Shown here: one piece after another, positions 1-10,264 of the stretch
Layout: every line of letters starts with the position of its first letter
How positions within the stretch are numbered: position 1 is the first letter of the stretch
Source of the DNA: Fonsecaea monophora
Lineage: Eukaryota > Ascomycota > Eurotiomycetes > Chaetothyriales > Herpotrichiellaceae
Assembly (NCBI RefSeq): GCF_001642475.1
Contig: NW_019174030.1
Coordinates: 52,153 to 116,152, forward strand
DNA length: 64,000 nt
Reading direction: 5' to 3'
Notes under the pieces: generated by a model
Databases searched by the model: none
What the model saw: the letters and a program-made list of their open reading frames with translations, nothing else
Told to the model about the DNA's origin: nothing
Made by a program: the position numbers and the translations under genes

Positions 1-956
1 TGCGCAGTCCAGAGAGCACGGCCTAGTTCATGATGAAGATGTACCAGATACTTGGACTTGTCAACGAGATCATCAACCCCGCGGCTCCATCATATATTGA
101 AATCTCTTCGATCCCGAACCTCGGCATCCTGGCTGCCTCTTCCCTGGTCGTGTTGAATGAGCCCAGCGCAGCTTTTAGGCTCTAATCCACCTGGATCCTC
201 TTTGATTTTGTCTTCAATGTCGATGTCCTAGGTACCAAAATGTAGTTTTAGCAAGGTTTGTTGCAGCGGTGCTTAACCTTTGGGCGGGGAGATCTACTGA
301 ACCCTCACGAGGACTGGCGCCATCTGAGACATGCTAGACCTGTGTCTCTGCTCCTCAAGTAACCTCGTGTCTGTGTGAAAAGACAAGACTTATTCCGTTA
401 CTTCGATTTGGAGCTTACTGACGGCAACAGATGGGAGAATGTGTTGCCTTGTCATATCGCAGGCAAAATACTTTGTACGTGCTGGTGTGATGTGCCGGGC
501 ATCACTAGGTACGTAATCAACCCTTTCGGGAATAGTGGGGCACTATTGAGGTTTTAAAGTGGTGGTTGCTTTGGGCGGTTGCCGTGTCAACATGGCTGTT
601 TACGCAGCCGCCACTTCCGGAGCGACGGCCAGTGAGATCGCCGACAGGAACGAGACCAAGTCAATACTCATCACCTCCCCTCCAGTCCTGCAGTCACCTC
701 TCTTATCCTCCTCTTCCACGTCCAAACCTCCCAAAGCTACTCTTGAACCGACCTCTCCTCTACAAGAAACCTCAAGACCTCCAGAACACTCAATCGAGAA
801 GCCTCTCAGGACCCAGTTCTGATCCAAATCCACTGAATCTGCCCTGAGAGGGCCCATCCTTTGAGGAAATAACTGTCGCACACAGTCGTCTGCGACTGGT
901 GAAAACAGTATAACACAAGACCGCTGCCCGGTCCGCAGCCCCTTGCGCTGCGTGAG
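1..956. other. Upstream region without a supported gene
   Basis: I see no open frame here with a recognisable family motif. The stretch lies upstream of the Ace2-type gene and probably holds its promoter and the start of its 5' leader. A 51-codon plus-strand frame beginning near base 30 is too short and too featureless to call, although it could be the tail of a gene that starts outside the window. A TACCTAGGTA-like palindrome (CCTAGGTACC) sits near 227. Confidence 0.5.
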
Positions 957-1022
957 GTACGTTGGATCAAGGGACAAATACCATTCGGAGTGGGCAGAGA
1001 ACTAACAGCTGGTGCTTGTGCA
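957..1022 (+). other. Candidate 5'UTR intron of the Ace2-type gene
   Basis: A donor GTACGT at 957 is followed by a CTAAC branch point at 1002-1006 and an acceptor ending GTGCAG at 1022. The spacing is that of the other introns in this window. No in-frame ATG occurs between the acceptor and 1114, so this would be a leader intron. This is inferred from splice signals only. Confidence 0.5.
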
Positions 1023-1113
1023 GTCTCGAACCATTGAAGGATCCATTTCCAGACAACAAGAACGACAAACTACCCTTCGACAAGCGACCACTTTCGAACT
1101 CATCTCGCCTAAG

Positions 1114-3324
1114 ATGATGTCCAACCAACCTTCATCTCTTCAGCAACGACAAAGGCTACATCGGAGACAAAATTCGACACCCGTTGTAGCCTTCGAAGCC
1201 ATGAAGGTCTCTGCTGCCATGCCTCAACAACCACGTAACAATCTCCATAGACGGGGTCAATCTTTCGATCTTCAACGAAGCCCCATACGGAAGCAACAGC
1301 ATGGCAGCACGGTAAGTATGACTAACCTAGGACCAATCCACGGACAACAGATTTTGCGGGAAGCGCAGCAGCAACGAATAGCAAGACCGGGCCAGCAGCA
1401 ACCAAATATGAACATGGAACTACCCATCTCTCCAGATTGTGGTATGTTCCCGGTGACTACATCAATGCCAACGTCGCCGTACAACAACATGAGAATGAAT
1501 GCAATCATGCAACAGAACTCTCCAGGCATGACCTTTTCGCATTCCCAACAATACTTTAACGATCTCAACATGTCGATGCAAAACGGAGTGCCAACGGGAC
1601 TCATGGATGAGAACAGCCTACAATATTTCCATGAAGCTCAGGCACCTCAGTTTCAGCAAGGTGTCGGTATTTCCTTTGACAATCGAAGAATGTCACAGCC
1701 AGATCTGCGGGTTCAGACCCAGCTGCGACCTCATACACCTTCACATCAAATCCAGTCTGGTAAGTGCTTGCCCGATCTCGGAAATTTTGACAGGCTATCT
1801 GACATTCCTTCAGCACAACTTCCTCTTACACCTCCTTTCAGTCAACACAACCCAGCCGTTCAATACTCACGGTCATTACAAGCATCACCTGCCCTGCAAT
1901 CGCCCTTTCCAGTGCCTATGACACGGGGTAAGTCCCTTCAAGGAATCATCGAGCACGAGGAACTGGGAGCCGAGCCCATCGGATCACCAAATAAACCTTT
2001 GTTTGAAATGGCCGAGATGCCCCTGCCTGAACCACGGAGACGCGCCGGGACCCCACCAGCGGCCCGGCAAACAGAGCCAATGAAGGTCAAGGTTGAGTCG
2101 AGCCCAGGAGAGCATGACGAGTTGGAGGCTGAAGTACCCAAGCTCGAAGACATGGTTGTCCCAGACTTTTCAGCCAAGAAGGCACCAGCAGGCAGTGCTT
2201 CGCCCGGAAGGCCAGCACTTTCACCCCGCCGTATGTCGATCTCAGACCTCAATCTGGAACCGGGAATCGAGGCATCAATTGAGGAGACCAATATTACACT
2301 TGATGACATTGCACAATTCATCGAAGGTCCAGATCCAGTGGACAATAAATGGGTCTGCAAGTATGAGGATTGCAACAAAAGATTTGGCCGCAAAGAAAAC
2401 ATCAAATCACACATCCAGACGCATCTCGGTGATCGTCAATTCCGATGTGATCATTGCAAGAAATGCTTCGTCCGAGGCCATGATCTAAAACGCCATGCCA
2501 AAATCCACACGGGTACAAAACCATATCCGTGTCTCTGTGGGAACTCGTTCGCTCGACATGACGCATTGACTCGACACAGACAAAGAGGAATGTGTATTGG
2601 TGCATTTGACGGTGTTGTCAAGAAGGTGATGAAACGTGGCAGACCGAGAAAGCATCGACCGGAGATGGATGAACGCCTAGACAAAGCCAATCGAACCAGG
2701 CAGAGAACCGTCGAGCAGCACAATGATCCTTACACATCTTCTGCGTCGAGCTGCTCCGTGTCAAGCTGGGGTTCACCGCCAACGGAGACGATGGACAATC
2801 TGAGCATCCGCGGATCGTCGCCTTTCGATAACATGGCCCTGTTTGGTATGCCGCAGCACAATCTGCTCAACATGGATCAGATGATGGGCTTTCCTCCCGA
2901 CACGTTCTCCTTCACCCCTCCACATAGTCCAGGATATTCGACCGGTAACAAGCCTAGTCCTGTCTACCGGGAGCTGACGCCAGCAGAGCTAGGCGAGATT
3001 CCAGAGCTGCAACATAGTGATGGATCACAAATGTTGCCAGACCTTCCGACCATGGATAATGGCTTGCCAATGATGGGTGCTACCATGAACATGTCTTCAG
3101 GACAGAGTTTGCCCAGTCTTTCACACTCGTGTTCATCACCTGCCGCTGATATGGTGGCTTTTGATTTCTCGGACCTACCAACCAACTCCACCTCGACCAT
3201 ACATTCACCGCAGCTGCCTGTCAAGATGGAGCAGCACGAAAGGAATGACTTTGACAACTTCCTCGACTATGGTGGGATGGAGATGGGTCTGGATCCTTCG
3301 TCGCAGGACTTCTTCTCCATTTGA
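1114..3324 (+). CDS. ace2: Ace2/Swi5-type C2H2 zinc-finger transcription factor
   Basis: Nuclear DNA-binding regulator. In ascomycetes the Ace2/Swi5 family controls cell separation, wall remodelling and, in several moulds, conidiation and pigment. Three tandem zinc fingers lie at about residues 413-495 (unspliced numbering), starting at WVCKYEDC. The basic tail after the last finger contains MCIGAFDGVVKK and KRGRPRKHRP, a signature of this family. The rest is long, Gln/Ser/Pro-rich and low in complexity, with acidic patches near the C terminus. The start is the first of two consecutive ATGs at 1114/1117, because the frame is open further upstream but has no ATG. A 54-nt intron at 1760-1813 (GTAAGT donor, CTGAC branch, TTCAG acceptor) is very likely. 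It keeps the frame, giving 718 aa spliced or 736 aa unspliced. Family assignment is confident; the biological role here is inferred. Confidence 0.9.
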   Translation: MMSNQPSSLQQRQRLHRRQNSTPVVAFEAMKVSAAMPQQPRNNLHRRGQSFDLQRSPIRKQQHGSTVSMTNLGPIHGQQILREAQQQRIARPGQQQPNMNMELPISPDCGMFPVTTSMPTSPYNNMRMNAIMQQNSPGMTFSHSQQYFNDLNMSMQNGVPTGLMDENSLQYFHEAQAPQFQQGVGISFDNRRMSQPDLRVQTQLRPHTPSHQIQSGKCLPDLGNFDRLSDIPSAQLPLTPPFSQHNPAVQYSRSLQASPALQSPFPVPMTRGKSLQGIIEHEELGAEPIGSPNKPLFEMAEMPLPEPRRRAGTPPAARQTEPMKVKVESSPGEHDELEAEVPKLEDMVVPDFSAKKAPAGSASPGRPALSPRRMSISDLNLEPGIEASIEETNITLDDIAQFIEGPDPVDNKWVCKYEDCNKRFGRKENIKSHIQTHLGDRQFRCDHCKKCFVRGHDLKRHAKIHTGTKPYPCLCGNSFARHDALTRHRQRGMCIGAFDGVVKKVMKRGRPRKHRPEMDERLDKANRTRQRTVEQHNDPYTSSASSCSVSSWGSPPTETMDNLSIRGSSPFDNMALFGMPQHNLLNMDQMMGFPPDTFSFTPPHSPGYSTGNKPSPVYRELTPAELGEIPELQHSDGSQMLPDLPTMDNGLPMMGATMNMSSGQSLPSLSHSCSSPAADMVAFDFSDLPTNSTSTIHSPQLPVKMEQHERNDFDNFLDYGGMEMGLDPSSQDFFSI

Positions 3325-4104
3325 ACTGATGGCTTCTAACGCAACGAGAACGTTGACACCGCAACGGGCGCGAGCGCCACTGTCCGTCCTTTGCACGACA
3401 CCTTGCATATGTAAATGTATTCTAGTCAACTGATGAACGACCTGGGACGATGTATACAGGAAAGGAATGGGAGGAAACTTGGGATCGGCATCGGGGCCGA
3501 ATTTGGGATGGGTAGCGAGTGCATTTGCTTGTCATGTCATGGATGCTTTTGAGATGGTGCTTTTTATGTCATTCTTTTTTCGGTGTATATCCATTCCTTT
3601 GAATGATTTTCGGGACGAGCGTCGGCGCCTAGAGGGTGCCATGCTCAGTTGAGGATGAGGAACTTTCTTTTAATTTCTCCTTGGGGCTCTTCTTGACACT
3701 TGTGTGCGCGCGCACTCACACTCCCCCAGCCACCCGAGAGGGAAGTGACCCAGTCCAAGAAATGCCAGGCGACATACACAGCAAGCCAAGCTGAGCAGAG
3801 GGCTCCAAGGAGTCCAGGGATGCTGGGAAATGACAAGACAGGCACGTGCCAGGAAGGAAGGAGGAAAAGGAAATCTTTCGGGCGGCGCTGCAAATCAGAC
3901 ATCAGACATTCATTCATATTCATATTCACATAATCATTTCTTCTCTTCTTGTCTTTTGTCTCTTGAGACTAACTTTGGTGGTACTCGTTACTTGTTGGGA
4001 AATAAGAGTGGCAGCGCATTGTAGTGTAGTAGTGATGGTAGGTGGTGGTTATGGTAGACTCGATAGTTAAGCCAACAATGTGCTCAACAATGTCCTTGAA
4101 AGTC

Positions 4105-4120
4105 GTCTGTCTGTCTGTCT
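4105..4120. repeat. (GTCT)4 microsatellite
   Basis: Four perfect GTCT units downstream of the Ace2-type gene. A reverse-complement tract (GACA) recurs at 40968. Confidence 0.9.
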
Positions 4121-4404
4121 CCATGTCACGGGTCGTTGGACTGTGTACTTTATATGCATGCTTGTTGCTTGCAGCTCCTGTCTCAGTCAGTGGTCAGTGA
4201 GCAGGTAAAGCTTGCACTCCAGGCATCCCTATCTACTCCGTTCCATGAAGTGAAGAGTCACTTCACATCTGGAGGCAAGAAAGAAGTAATAATATTCTCG
4301 CATGCTCGGCTGACTGACTGACTGGCCAGTCTGTGCGCCGGTTGTGCTCCTTCTCCACCATGACCCATTGTGTCTGCTGTTCTTTGGTACTTTTTCTGTG
4401 CTGG

Positions 4405-4432
<28 letters not shown>
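4405..4432. repeat. (CT)14 microsatellite
   Basis: Fourteen uninterrupted CT units followed by GTGTG. This is a simple polypyrimidine tract in the intergenic interval. Confidence 0.95.
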
Positions 4433-4438
<6 letters not shown>

Positions 4439-7400
4439 TGGTCGCATGTGGACGATTGAGGAAAATGAGACGAGCTGAGCAAAGGGACGCACGAGGATCA
4501 GGGAAAGGAGACGATCCCCGTTGATGTTTTCGCAGCCTGGAGGACCAAATCTGGAAGGCGCTTTCGCGTTGCAATTTCACTCGCATCTTGTCCTTCTGGC
4601 AAGGCTCTAGTCAACCCAAGTGGTCCGCTCCCATCCGCAAGACCGCGAGGATGGCAGCATTTCGTGCCCCAGTAACAAGAGCATCAGAAGAATAGAGAAA
4701 GATCTTTGGAGCAGATGAGATTGCGAGTCGCGATGGTACTGTGTGAGCTTCACGAGTAGTCGAAATGATGGGACCGCTGGGTGCAGCTTGAGCCGAGGGT
4801 TTGGTCTCTCCGCACCTAGACAGCTAGGTCATTTCTGACCTCTTCGCGGTGTCAACCAGCATACGTGATCTGCAAGGGAGCAGGGCTGTAGGCAGCAATG
4901 TTGATGTCGACAAGGTAGACTCAGCAGATACACGCAGTGTAAAATACTGCGAATGTCAAAGCTATAGAGAAATTGCAAATTGTCCCCGGTCGAGTCCGAT
5001 TGACTACCGCTTGAAACAAGAATTCGTTGATGACAACGGAATTGCACAAGCGTGAGCGGTGACATGTCGTTCGGGCGATGGAAGTAACACGCATATCAAA
5101 AACCTGGATTTCCGGGAAAGAGTGTGGCGGAAACCTTCAGGGCCGGTATCAACGCCATCCGAAGCAGCTGTTATGCGATAGCTTCCGTTTAATGCCGCCG
5201 TGACTCTGTCGCGCCTTGGACGTCTCATCCGTGCCCTATTTGCGAAAGGTCTGCTGTGGGCATGCTTGCCACAACAGTCCCAGCACCTCCTTTCCCGTTC
5301 TTCCGTGCCCTTGTGCCATGTTTGGGTGAAACTGAGTTTATCAGGTCAGCGTGAAAGCCCATGCAAGGGCACACGTGGAAATTGAGGCTACCACGGTCAA
5401 AGTGAGGCTTTCTTGGTGTGTAAATCGGTGCTTTGACATGTTCAATGCAGGAGAGGCGTAAGAGTCCCTCTCTTCGGATTGGCAGAACGCTGCTCCACCT
5501 TGGTAGAGCCAAAGGATATTTGTGAGCAAATAACAGAGTGAGGCTGGGAGTCACAAAATTAGCCCAGTCGTAGGACCGCAGAGTCCGTGCTCAGTCCTGG
5601 CACAGCTTGCAACTTCAATCAGTGGTAAACTCCTTTTGACATGGTGGCACATCCAGCACAGTGTCGGAGGGGAGAGGAGGTCAACAGAGGCCAGTGGGCA
5701 AAGGGGCCAACAGGATGCCAGAGAGTCCATTGGCATTGGTGCACTGCCCTCGTAGCGGTTAATTTCGTGCCGACGGGGCCAACCATCCATAGAAAGACAC
5801 CAGAGATCGACCTCCCCCAAGCATGTCGTTTTCGGGACGGATTGGGTTCAAGCATACAGACCAATCGCCTCGAGATCCAAGCATTGTGGGCAGCCATCGC
5901 CTCTCTTCTCTCGATGGCTACAGGCATCGCAAAGCCCTAGCACGTTGCTCCTCAAGACACCGTGCCTGTGACTAGACTGTCCAGAGGGAGTTCGCTTTAA
6001 TCACTCAGTTTGATTGATAAGCTAGGAGATCGTGGCTCAAAGGCTTTCAGCCGTCGGATAAGCTGTTACCTGCCTCAGACCTTGGAAAGGGGGGGGCTGA
6101 CGTCGACATCCAGCAGACGCGTTCGTGCCCGTTCAATGGCCCTAGCTCCGCCACAAGCGCCGAGGTCATAGTGGACAGGAGAGCTCCTTCTAGGAGAAAC
6201 TGACAGAGAGCCCAGACAGTTCATGCAACAGTGGTCGATCAGAGGACGATCAGGAGAGAGTGAGGCATTGTGACAGGGACTAGTCAGGCTGATATTTAAG
6301 GAGGCAGAACCCAGACCACCCGAAGCTGGCTTGGGCCGGAATGTTACTATGTCGTCGGCAATTTGTCCGTAAGGAAGACCCCGGAGATGCGAGGTGCGGG
6401 TAAGAGCGGGTAGATACGCTCCTCGTGGTGCAGCATGTCACGCAGATTGTCACAGATATTTCCAGAATCGCGGTGTCGGTTATGATTGTGGAAGTGATCA
6501 CCAAAATAGCCAGATGTTTGCGAACCTGCCGAAACCAGACTGCACAAGCGCCGTTGGCTTTGGGACGGACAGCGATCGTCGGGCAGTCGAAGTGTGAAGT
6601 TGTTCGAGGGCATGATCAACCTCTCTACGAAGTTTGATGTGACTTCCAGCAATTACTTAGGTCAAAGAAGTGCGATATCTGGTCTCTTTCTTGAAGCCAA
6701 ATTCGGTCCCACACCAGAAGTTCTTGGAACACACTTTGTTCTCAATCGGGCACGGATCAGCCAAAAGGGGAGCCTTGCAGCCTCTGATTGGGTCGGTCTT
6801 CAGGCATTCCTGGGTGATCTTTGGGCCTCGAAGGTGGTCAAGTCGCTTCAGGGGGTGCTTCCTGGAAACAGGATTGGGCACCCCGCACCTCAGATGCGAT
6901 TACTTGGGCACAAGGACCCCATGTACCGAGTTTCAGGCCACAGGCAAGTTGGTGGCGCGCCAGGATGACGTACTTGTCACACCTGTTTCCCGGTGAACAG
7001 GTTTTTGAGTTGTATCTCTTGTTGATTGGACTAGCTTCATCGACTTTGTCGTTCCTCAGTACGTGTACATACGGTTTGAGCTGGAAAATGGTGTTTTGAC
7101 CGAAGAGGAGAATCAGCACGGAGCTTTCTGGGAGCGAGACCTTCAGGGCCCAGTTGAGGACAGTCCAGGGCTCAAAAATGCTACCAATCACGCTTAGCTG
7201 GCCTCAACGTTGAGCGGAATGAGTGGTGTTAACAAAGCCTGCAGGAATAAGAATCCACTTGGATTAAAGGATGCATTTTGTAAAGCTTCGGCGGTTTGTG
7301 AGAGGTTCGAGAAACAGTGCATTTTCTGAAAAGTCTCCAGGGCCATTGGGCCTGACGGGCACCGGTCAGAGTAATTTGTGGAAACAAAGGTGGTACGAGA

Positions 7401-8601
7401 ACCTGGACTCCGCCACAGTGTCCAGACAACTCTAGGAAAAGGGTGGACCAAGCCAGAACCGGATTCCACGTGTGCAAAGGTGTATCGACTCTGGATTCGG
7501 TGGGCGCTTTTTGCCCTTGGGGACCGAGAGAATTGAGCGGTGAGAAGCAGCTTTGCTTGCATTAGGTAGTCCCGCATAGCACATTGCATAGTGCAGAAGT
7601 TGCAATGAGACTATTGCCTGTGGAATGGCTGAGCCAGTGCAAAAGGGAAGACGCCGACGCCGAGGCCTCAGGTTCCGTGGGCATTGGGGGCATTGTGGGC
7701 TTCGTGGGCCGATGGGCTGGTGCTGAGCTGCTAGATGCAGGGTCGCCAACCCCGTCCCCGCCAGTTGCTCAAGTGTGGATAGAGTGTTATTCCGTGCATT
7801 GCTGATCGTTTTCTTCAGATCTTTCCGTGTGTAGGTATGAGATGAATGGCGCATATTTTCTGGCACTTGGGCCATATGGAGGGACATGAAGAGGAAGGAG
7901 AAGTGTCGATCGGATATCGTGCCACTGGCAAATTCCTTCAGTTTTGTCTGCCACCTCTGCAGACGAAGCCCCGACTACGGTGCCCCAGGGACACGTGTGC
8001 AGGAATTGGCGTGTTTCTGCAGCCTCAACAGGCACGGATTAGGGTTGGACGGGCGCCTGGATAGCGTGATCTGGGAGAGGATGGAGGAATGGACTTGACG
8101 GAGCGAGGAAAATGGTGAGTCGATAAAGGTCAAAGTGAGGCGAACGGCTGTCAAGGTGCGAAGGGGAGGCGGCGGCTGTGATTGGCTGGCGGCTGACTTT
8201 GCCTGCGCTGATTGGCTCACTGACACCAGGGCGTGGAAGACTTCAGCCATTGCAAGGCAACCATTAGTCGAAGGGTTGCAGGACAAGTTGGATTGGAACT
8301 CTGACTCTAAGCATCAAGACGCTCGGAGAACCAATCTCCTCTGCCGTATCACTACACAGAGGTCATTGGCCGCGGCGACTCTGCCCCGACCCCCTCTCTT
8401 CCGAAGCCTTATATCTCCTTCGAGGCTCTCACCATCGACTGTATTCTGGTCTCTATCATGGCAGCAACTTCACAATCTCAATCTCCGTAGGTCAGGTGGC
8501 CTAAGTATCGAGCTCACAGCTTTTACCAGCTCCGGTCGTCCCATATCTATACGTTTGTGTCAGGTTGACACCACTCCAACAACCCTCTCCTCATAACCCA
8601 A

Positions 8602-9065
8602 ATGCCTCAACCAACAAGTCCACCCAGAGATTACTGGATATCAGGCTATGGCCTGTCTCGACATATTGTTCTTCGACAGTTGCAGTACTTCCTCGGACCC
8701 TCTGCCACCGTGAGGCCATATTCATATCGTGTATGAGGACCTCTTCCACCCGTGACAGGTCACAAGCTGACGGGAGCCTAGGGCCGAGAAGGATTCCTCA
8801 TCAATGGTCCCGAGCTGACCAAGGTGAGCTGGGTCGCCACCTTCACGGGGTACAAGAAGCTTACAGCAGGTCCCAGGAGCAAATAGAAGACCTCAAACGA
8901 CAGTCGGAACAATATGAAAGGCAACAAACAATGCGCATGTCCAACAGGGTCAGCAGTGGTACCGAGGACGAGGACTGCGACATCAACGAAATTGTCACCA
9001 TCAATTCGAGTCGGAGGCACAACCTCGCACATGCGTCTGCGTCCCATTACAAGCGTCCTCGGTGA
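8602..9065 (+). CDS. Small conserved Pezizomycotina protein, function unknown
   Basis: Three exons, 8602-8730, 8783-1 (that is 8782)-8823 and 8877-9065, give 119 aa. Intron 1 (8731-8781) starts GTATGA, has a CTGAC branch and ends CCTAG. Intron 2 (8824-8876) starts GTGAGC and ends CCCAG. Both junctions are phase 0. The product begins MPQPTSPPRDYWISGYGLSR and continues with a YFLGPSATVRPYSYR segment, GREGFLI, and after intron 2 EQIEDLKRQSEQYE. I recall short fungal proteins with the same order of motifs (DYWISGYG, then RPYTY, GREGFL and QIEDLK), all uncharacterised. There is no signal peptide and no membrane segment; the C terminus is acidic and then basic. It faces the HIU hydrolase gene. The exon chain is convincing because three separate frames join into one conserved-looking protein. 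The function is unknown. Confidence 0.75.
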
Positions 9066-9649
9066 CCATTCGTCACAATGGGCGGGAACAGCATCTTGCT
9101 GCAAAAAGTTCTTCATCAGAAAAGTCCACATGACCTCTTAAGTCACCCAACATGTTCGGCTCCCCAAGGAAAAGCCGAGAGGCCCGCTGCTGGTCGGCTG
9201 GTCTGCCGGATGTCACGAGGACCACACATTGGTCCAGTCAGAGGTTCCAAGTCATGCATTGCGAAGCTGCTGTGGTGCGTGCCTGGACGAACGAAGCACT
9301 CTAGATGAGGATTGGGGACATGGCAGGTTGCAGATTTTCGAGCATGGAGGAACGGAAATCGGATTCGTCAGAGACTTGCAGGTCGCTTAGCCTTTTGGGA
9401 AGCTTTGTATGTATATGCGGGTATGGTGGAACTAGGGATTCGTGGCAACTCTAGGTGTTTAGCACTTGCGTCGCAGAAATGCCAAATGCCCTCGGTTCAT
9501 TTGGCGCTGCAGAACCCAGTGTGGAGCGTTCGATTCTCAGGGGTACGCAGCATTGGCGATTGCTGTGAGTCAAGTAAGAAAACCGGGGTTGTGGTGGAGG
9601 CTGTTTAGCGGTGCGACAAAACACAGCACCTTGCGTCGAGAGATGCACC
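9066..9649. other. Convergent intergenic region
   Basis: Lies between the 3' ends of the small conserved gene (+) and the HIU hydrolase gene (-). It probably holds both 3'UTRs. No gene was recognised. Confidence 0.5.
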
Positions 9650-10042
9650 TCAAGATCCTCTGTAGGTTGTATAGGTCCACGGACCGACCAATACGGGCAC
9701 ATGGTAATGCCGCTCGCCCTTTTTAACATAGAATTTGACTTCGACCTCGGGCCAAAAGCTCTCGACGCCCTTCTCTTCATACCATGGACCGACCTCGAAC
9801 TTGATACTCCAAGCGATTCGCTCTCCGTGGCTGTACCCCTCCAGAACATCCGACACACTCCTGCCGGCAGATTTCTCCCACTCTTTGACGCGTCCGTCTT
9901 CATTTGTAACGGCAGCGAAGCTCACTGCAGGTTGGGAAGATGTGTTATTGTTAGACGACAGCAGGGTCAATATGGCTTTGAGGCCAGCCGCAGGCGTCCC
10001 AGACAGCGTGTTGAGGACATGGCAAGTGATCGGAGAGGTCAT
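9650..10042 (-). CDS. 5-hydroxyisourate hydrolase (transthyretin-like)
   Basis: Hydrolyses 5-hydroxyisourate, the product of urate oxidase, to OHCU in the urate-to-allantoin branch of purine catabolism. It is a single-exon protein of 130 aa, the usual size for the family. The N-terminal CHVLNTLSGTPAAGL contains the conserved His8, Arg51 lies in the NEDGR motif, HYH is at 112-114, and the protein ends with the diagnostic YRGS (127-130). These are the family's active-site elements. The C terminus is not a peroxisomal PTS1, so a cytosolic place is likely. No other purine-catabolic gene is next to it. The promoter, at higher coordinates, carries two CGATAA sites and a CGG-type dyad (see separate entries), as expected for a nitrogen-regulated, inducible gene. 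Confidence 0.93.
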   Translation of the reverse strand: MTSPITCHVLNTLSGTPAAGLKAILTLLSSNNNTSSQPAVSFAAVTNEDGRVKEWEKSAGRSVSDVLEGYSHGERIAWSIKFEVGPWYEEKGVESFWPEVEVKFYVKKGERHYHVPVLVGPWTYTTYRGS

Positions 10043-10136
10043 TGTGTAGCACTGAGTGTGGGATTGTACAGTATGTTGCGCTGCAGAGTCTCAGTGGTGC
10101 AAAGAGATGAATAAATATTTTGACACTGAGTTCCAA

Positions 10137-10156
10137 GTCGGCCGGAGGAGGCCGAC
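10137..10156. promoter_or_regulatory. 7-bp dyad, candidate Zn2Cys6 site
   Basis: GTCGGCC and GGCCGAC form a perfect 7-bp inverted repeat with a 6-bp spacer, about 95 bp upstream of the HIU hydrolase ATG. Inner TCGG and CCGA half-sites are 10 bp apart. The A. nidulans purine activator UaY binds TCGG-N6-CCGA, so the half-sites match but the spacing does not. The dyad is seen; its role is inferred. Confidence 0.4.
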
Positions 10157-10226
10157 GACGTCAAGACGAAAGAAGAAAGTTGCAGCCACCCAGCAGCTGG
10201 TCCCAAAGTTTCCCTGCACCTCATCG

Positions 10227-10264
10227 TTATCGGTGGAGCAGCTACGGTCGAGCGTTGTTTATCG
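10227..10264 (-). promoter_or_regulatory. Two GATA-factor (AreA-type) sites
   Basis: TTATCG at 10227-10232 and again at 10259-10264 read CGATAA on the minus strand and match HGATAR. They lie about 185 and 217 bp upstream of the HIU hydrolase start, in the orientation of that gene. Nitrogen-catabolite control is plausible for a purine-catabolic gene. Short motifs also occur by chance. Confidence 0.35.

Larger units (their letters stand above)
3325..8601. other. Gene-poor interval (5.3 kb)
   Basis: After the Ace2 stop comes probable 3'UTR and then about 5 kb in which every frame is short and lacks family motifs or convincing splice chains. It holds two simple repeats (4105-4120 and 4405-4432) and a CT-rich stretch. 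The last few hundred bases before 8602 probably form the promoter of the small conserved gene. I looked for tRNA-like A and B boxes and found none. A non-coding transcript cannot be excluded from sequence alone. Confidence 0.5.

Noticed and set aside
600..977. Minus-strand 125-codon frame upstream of the Ace2-type gene
   Set aside because: Lies in the probable leader/promoter region, has no known motif and overlaps other short frames; reads as a chance frame.
1312..1350. GTAAGT...CTAAC pattern in the Ace2-type gene that looks like an intron
   Set aside because: The only suitable acceptors give 19 or 39 nt, too short for this genome, and the reading frame through it looks coding.
7300..7320. 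GGTTCGAG resembling a tRNA B box
   Set aside because: The flanking bases cannot form a T-arm stem and no A box lies at the right distance.
7194..7887. Minus-strand frames of 131 and 151 codons
   Set aside because: No family motif, no splice chain and composition like the surrounding intergenic DNA.
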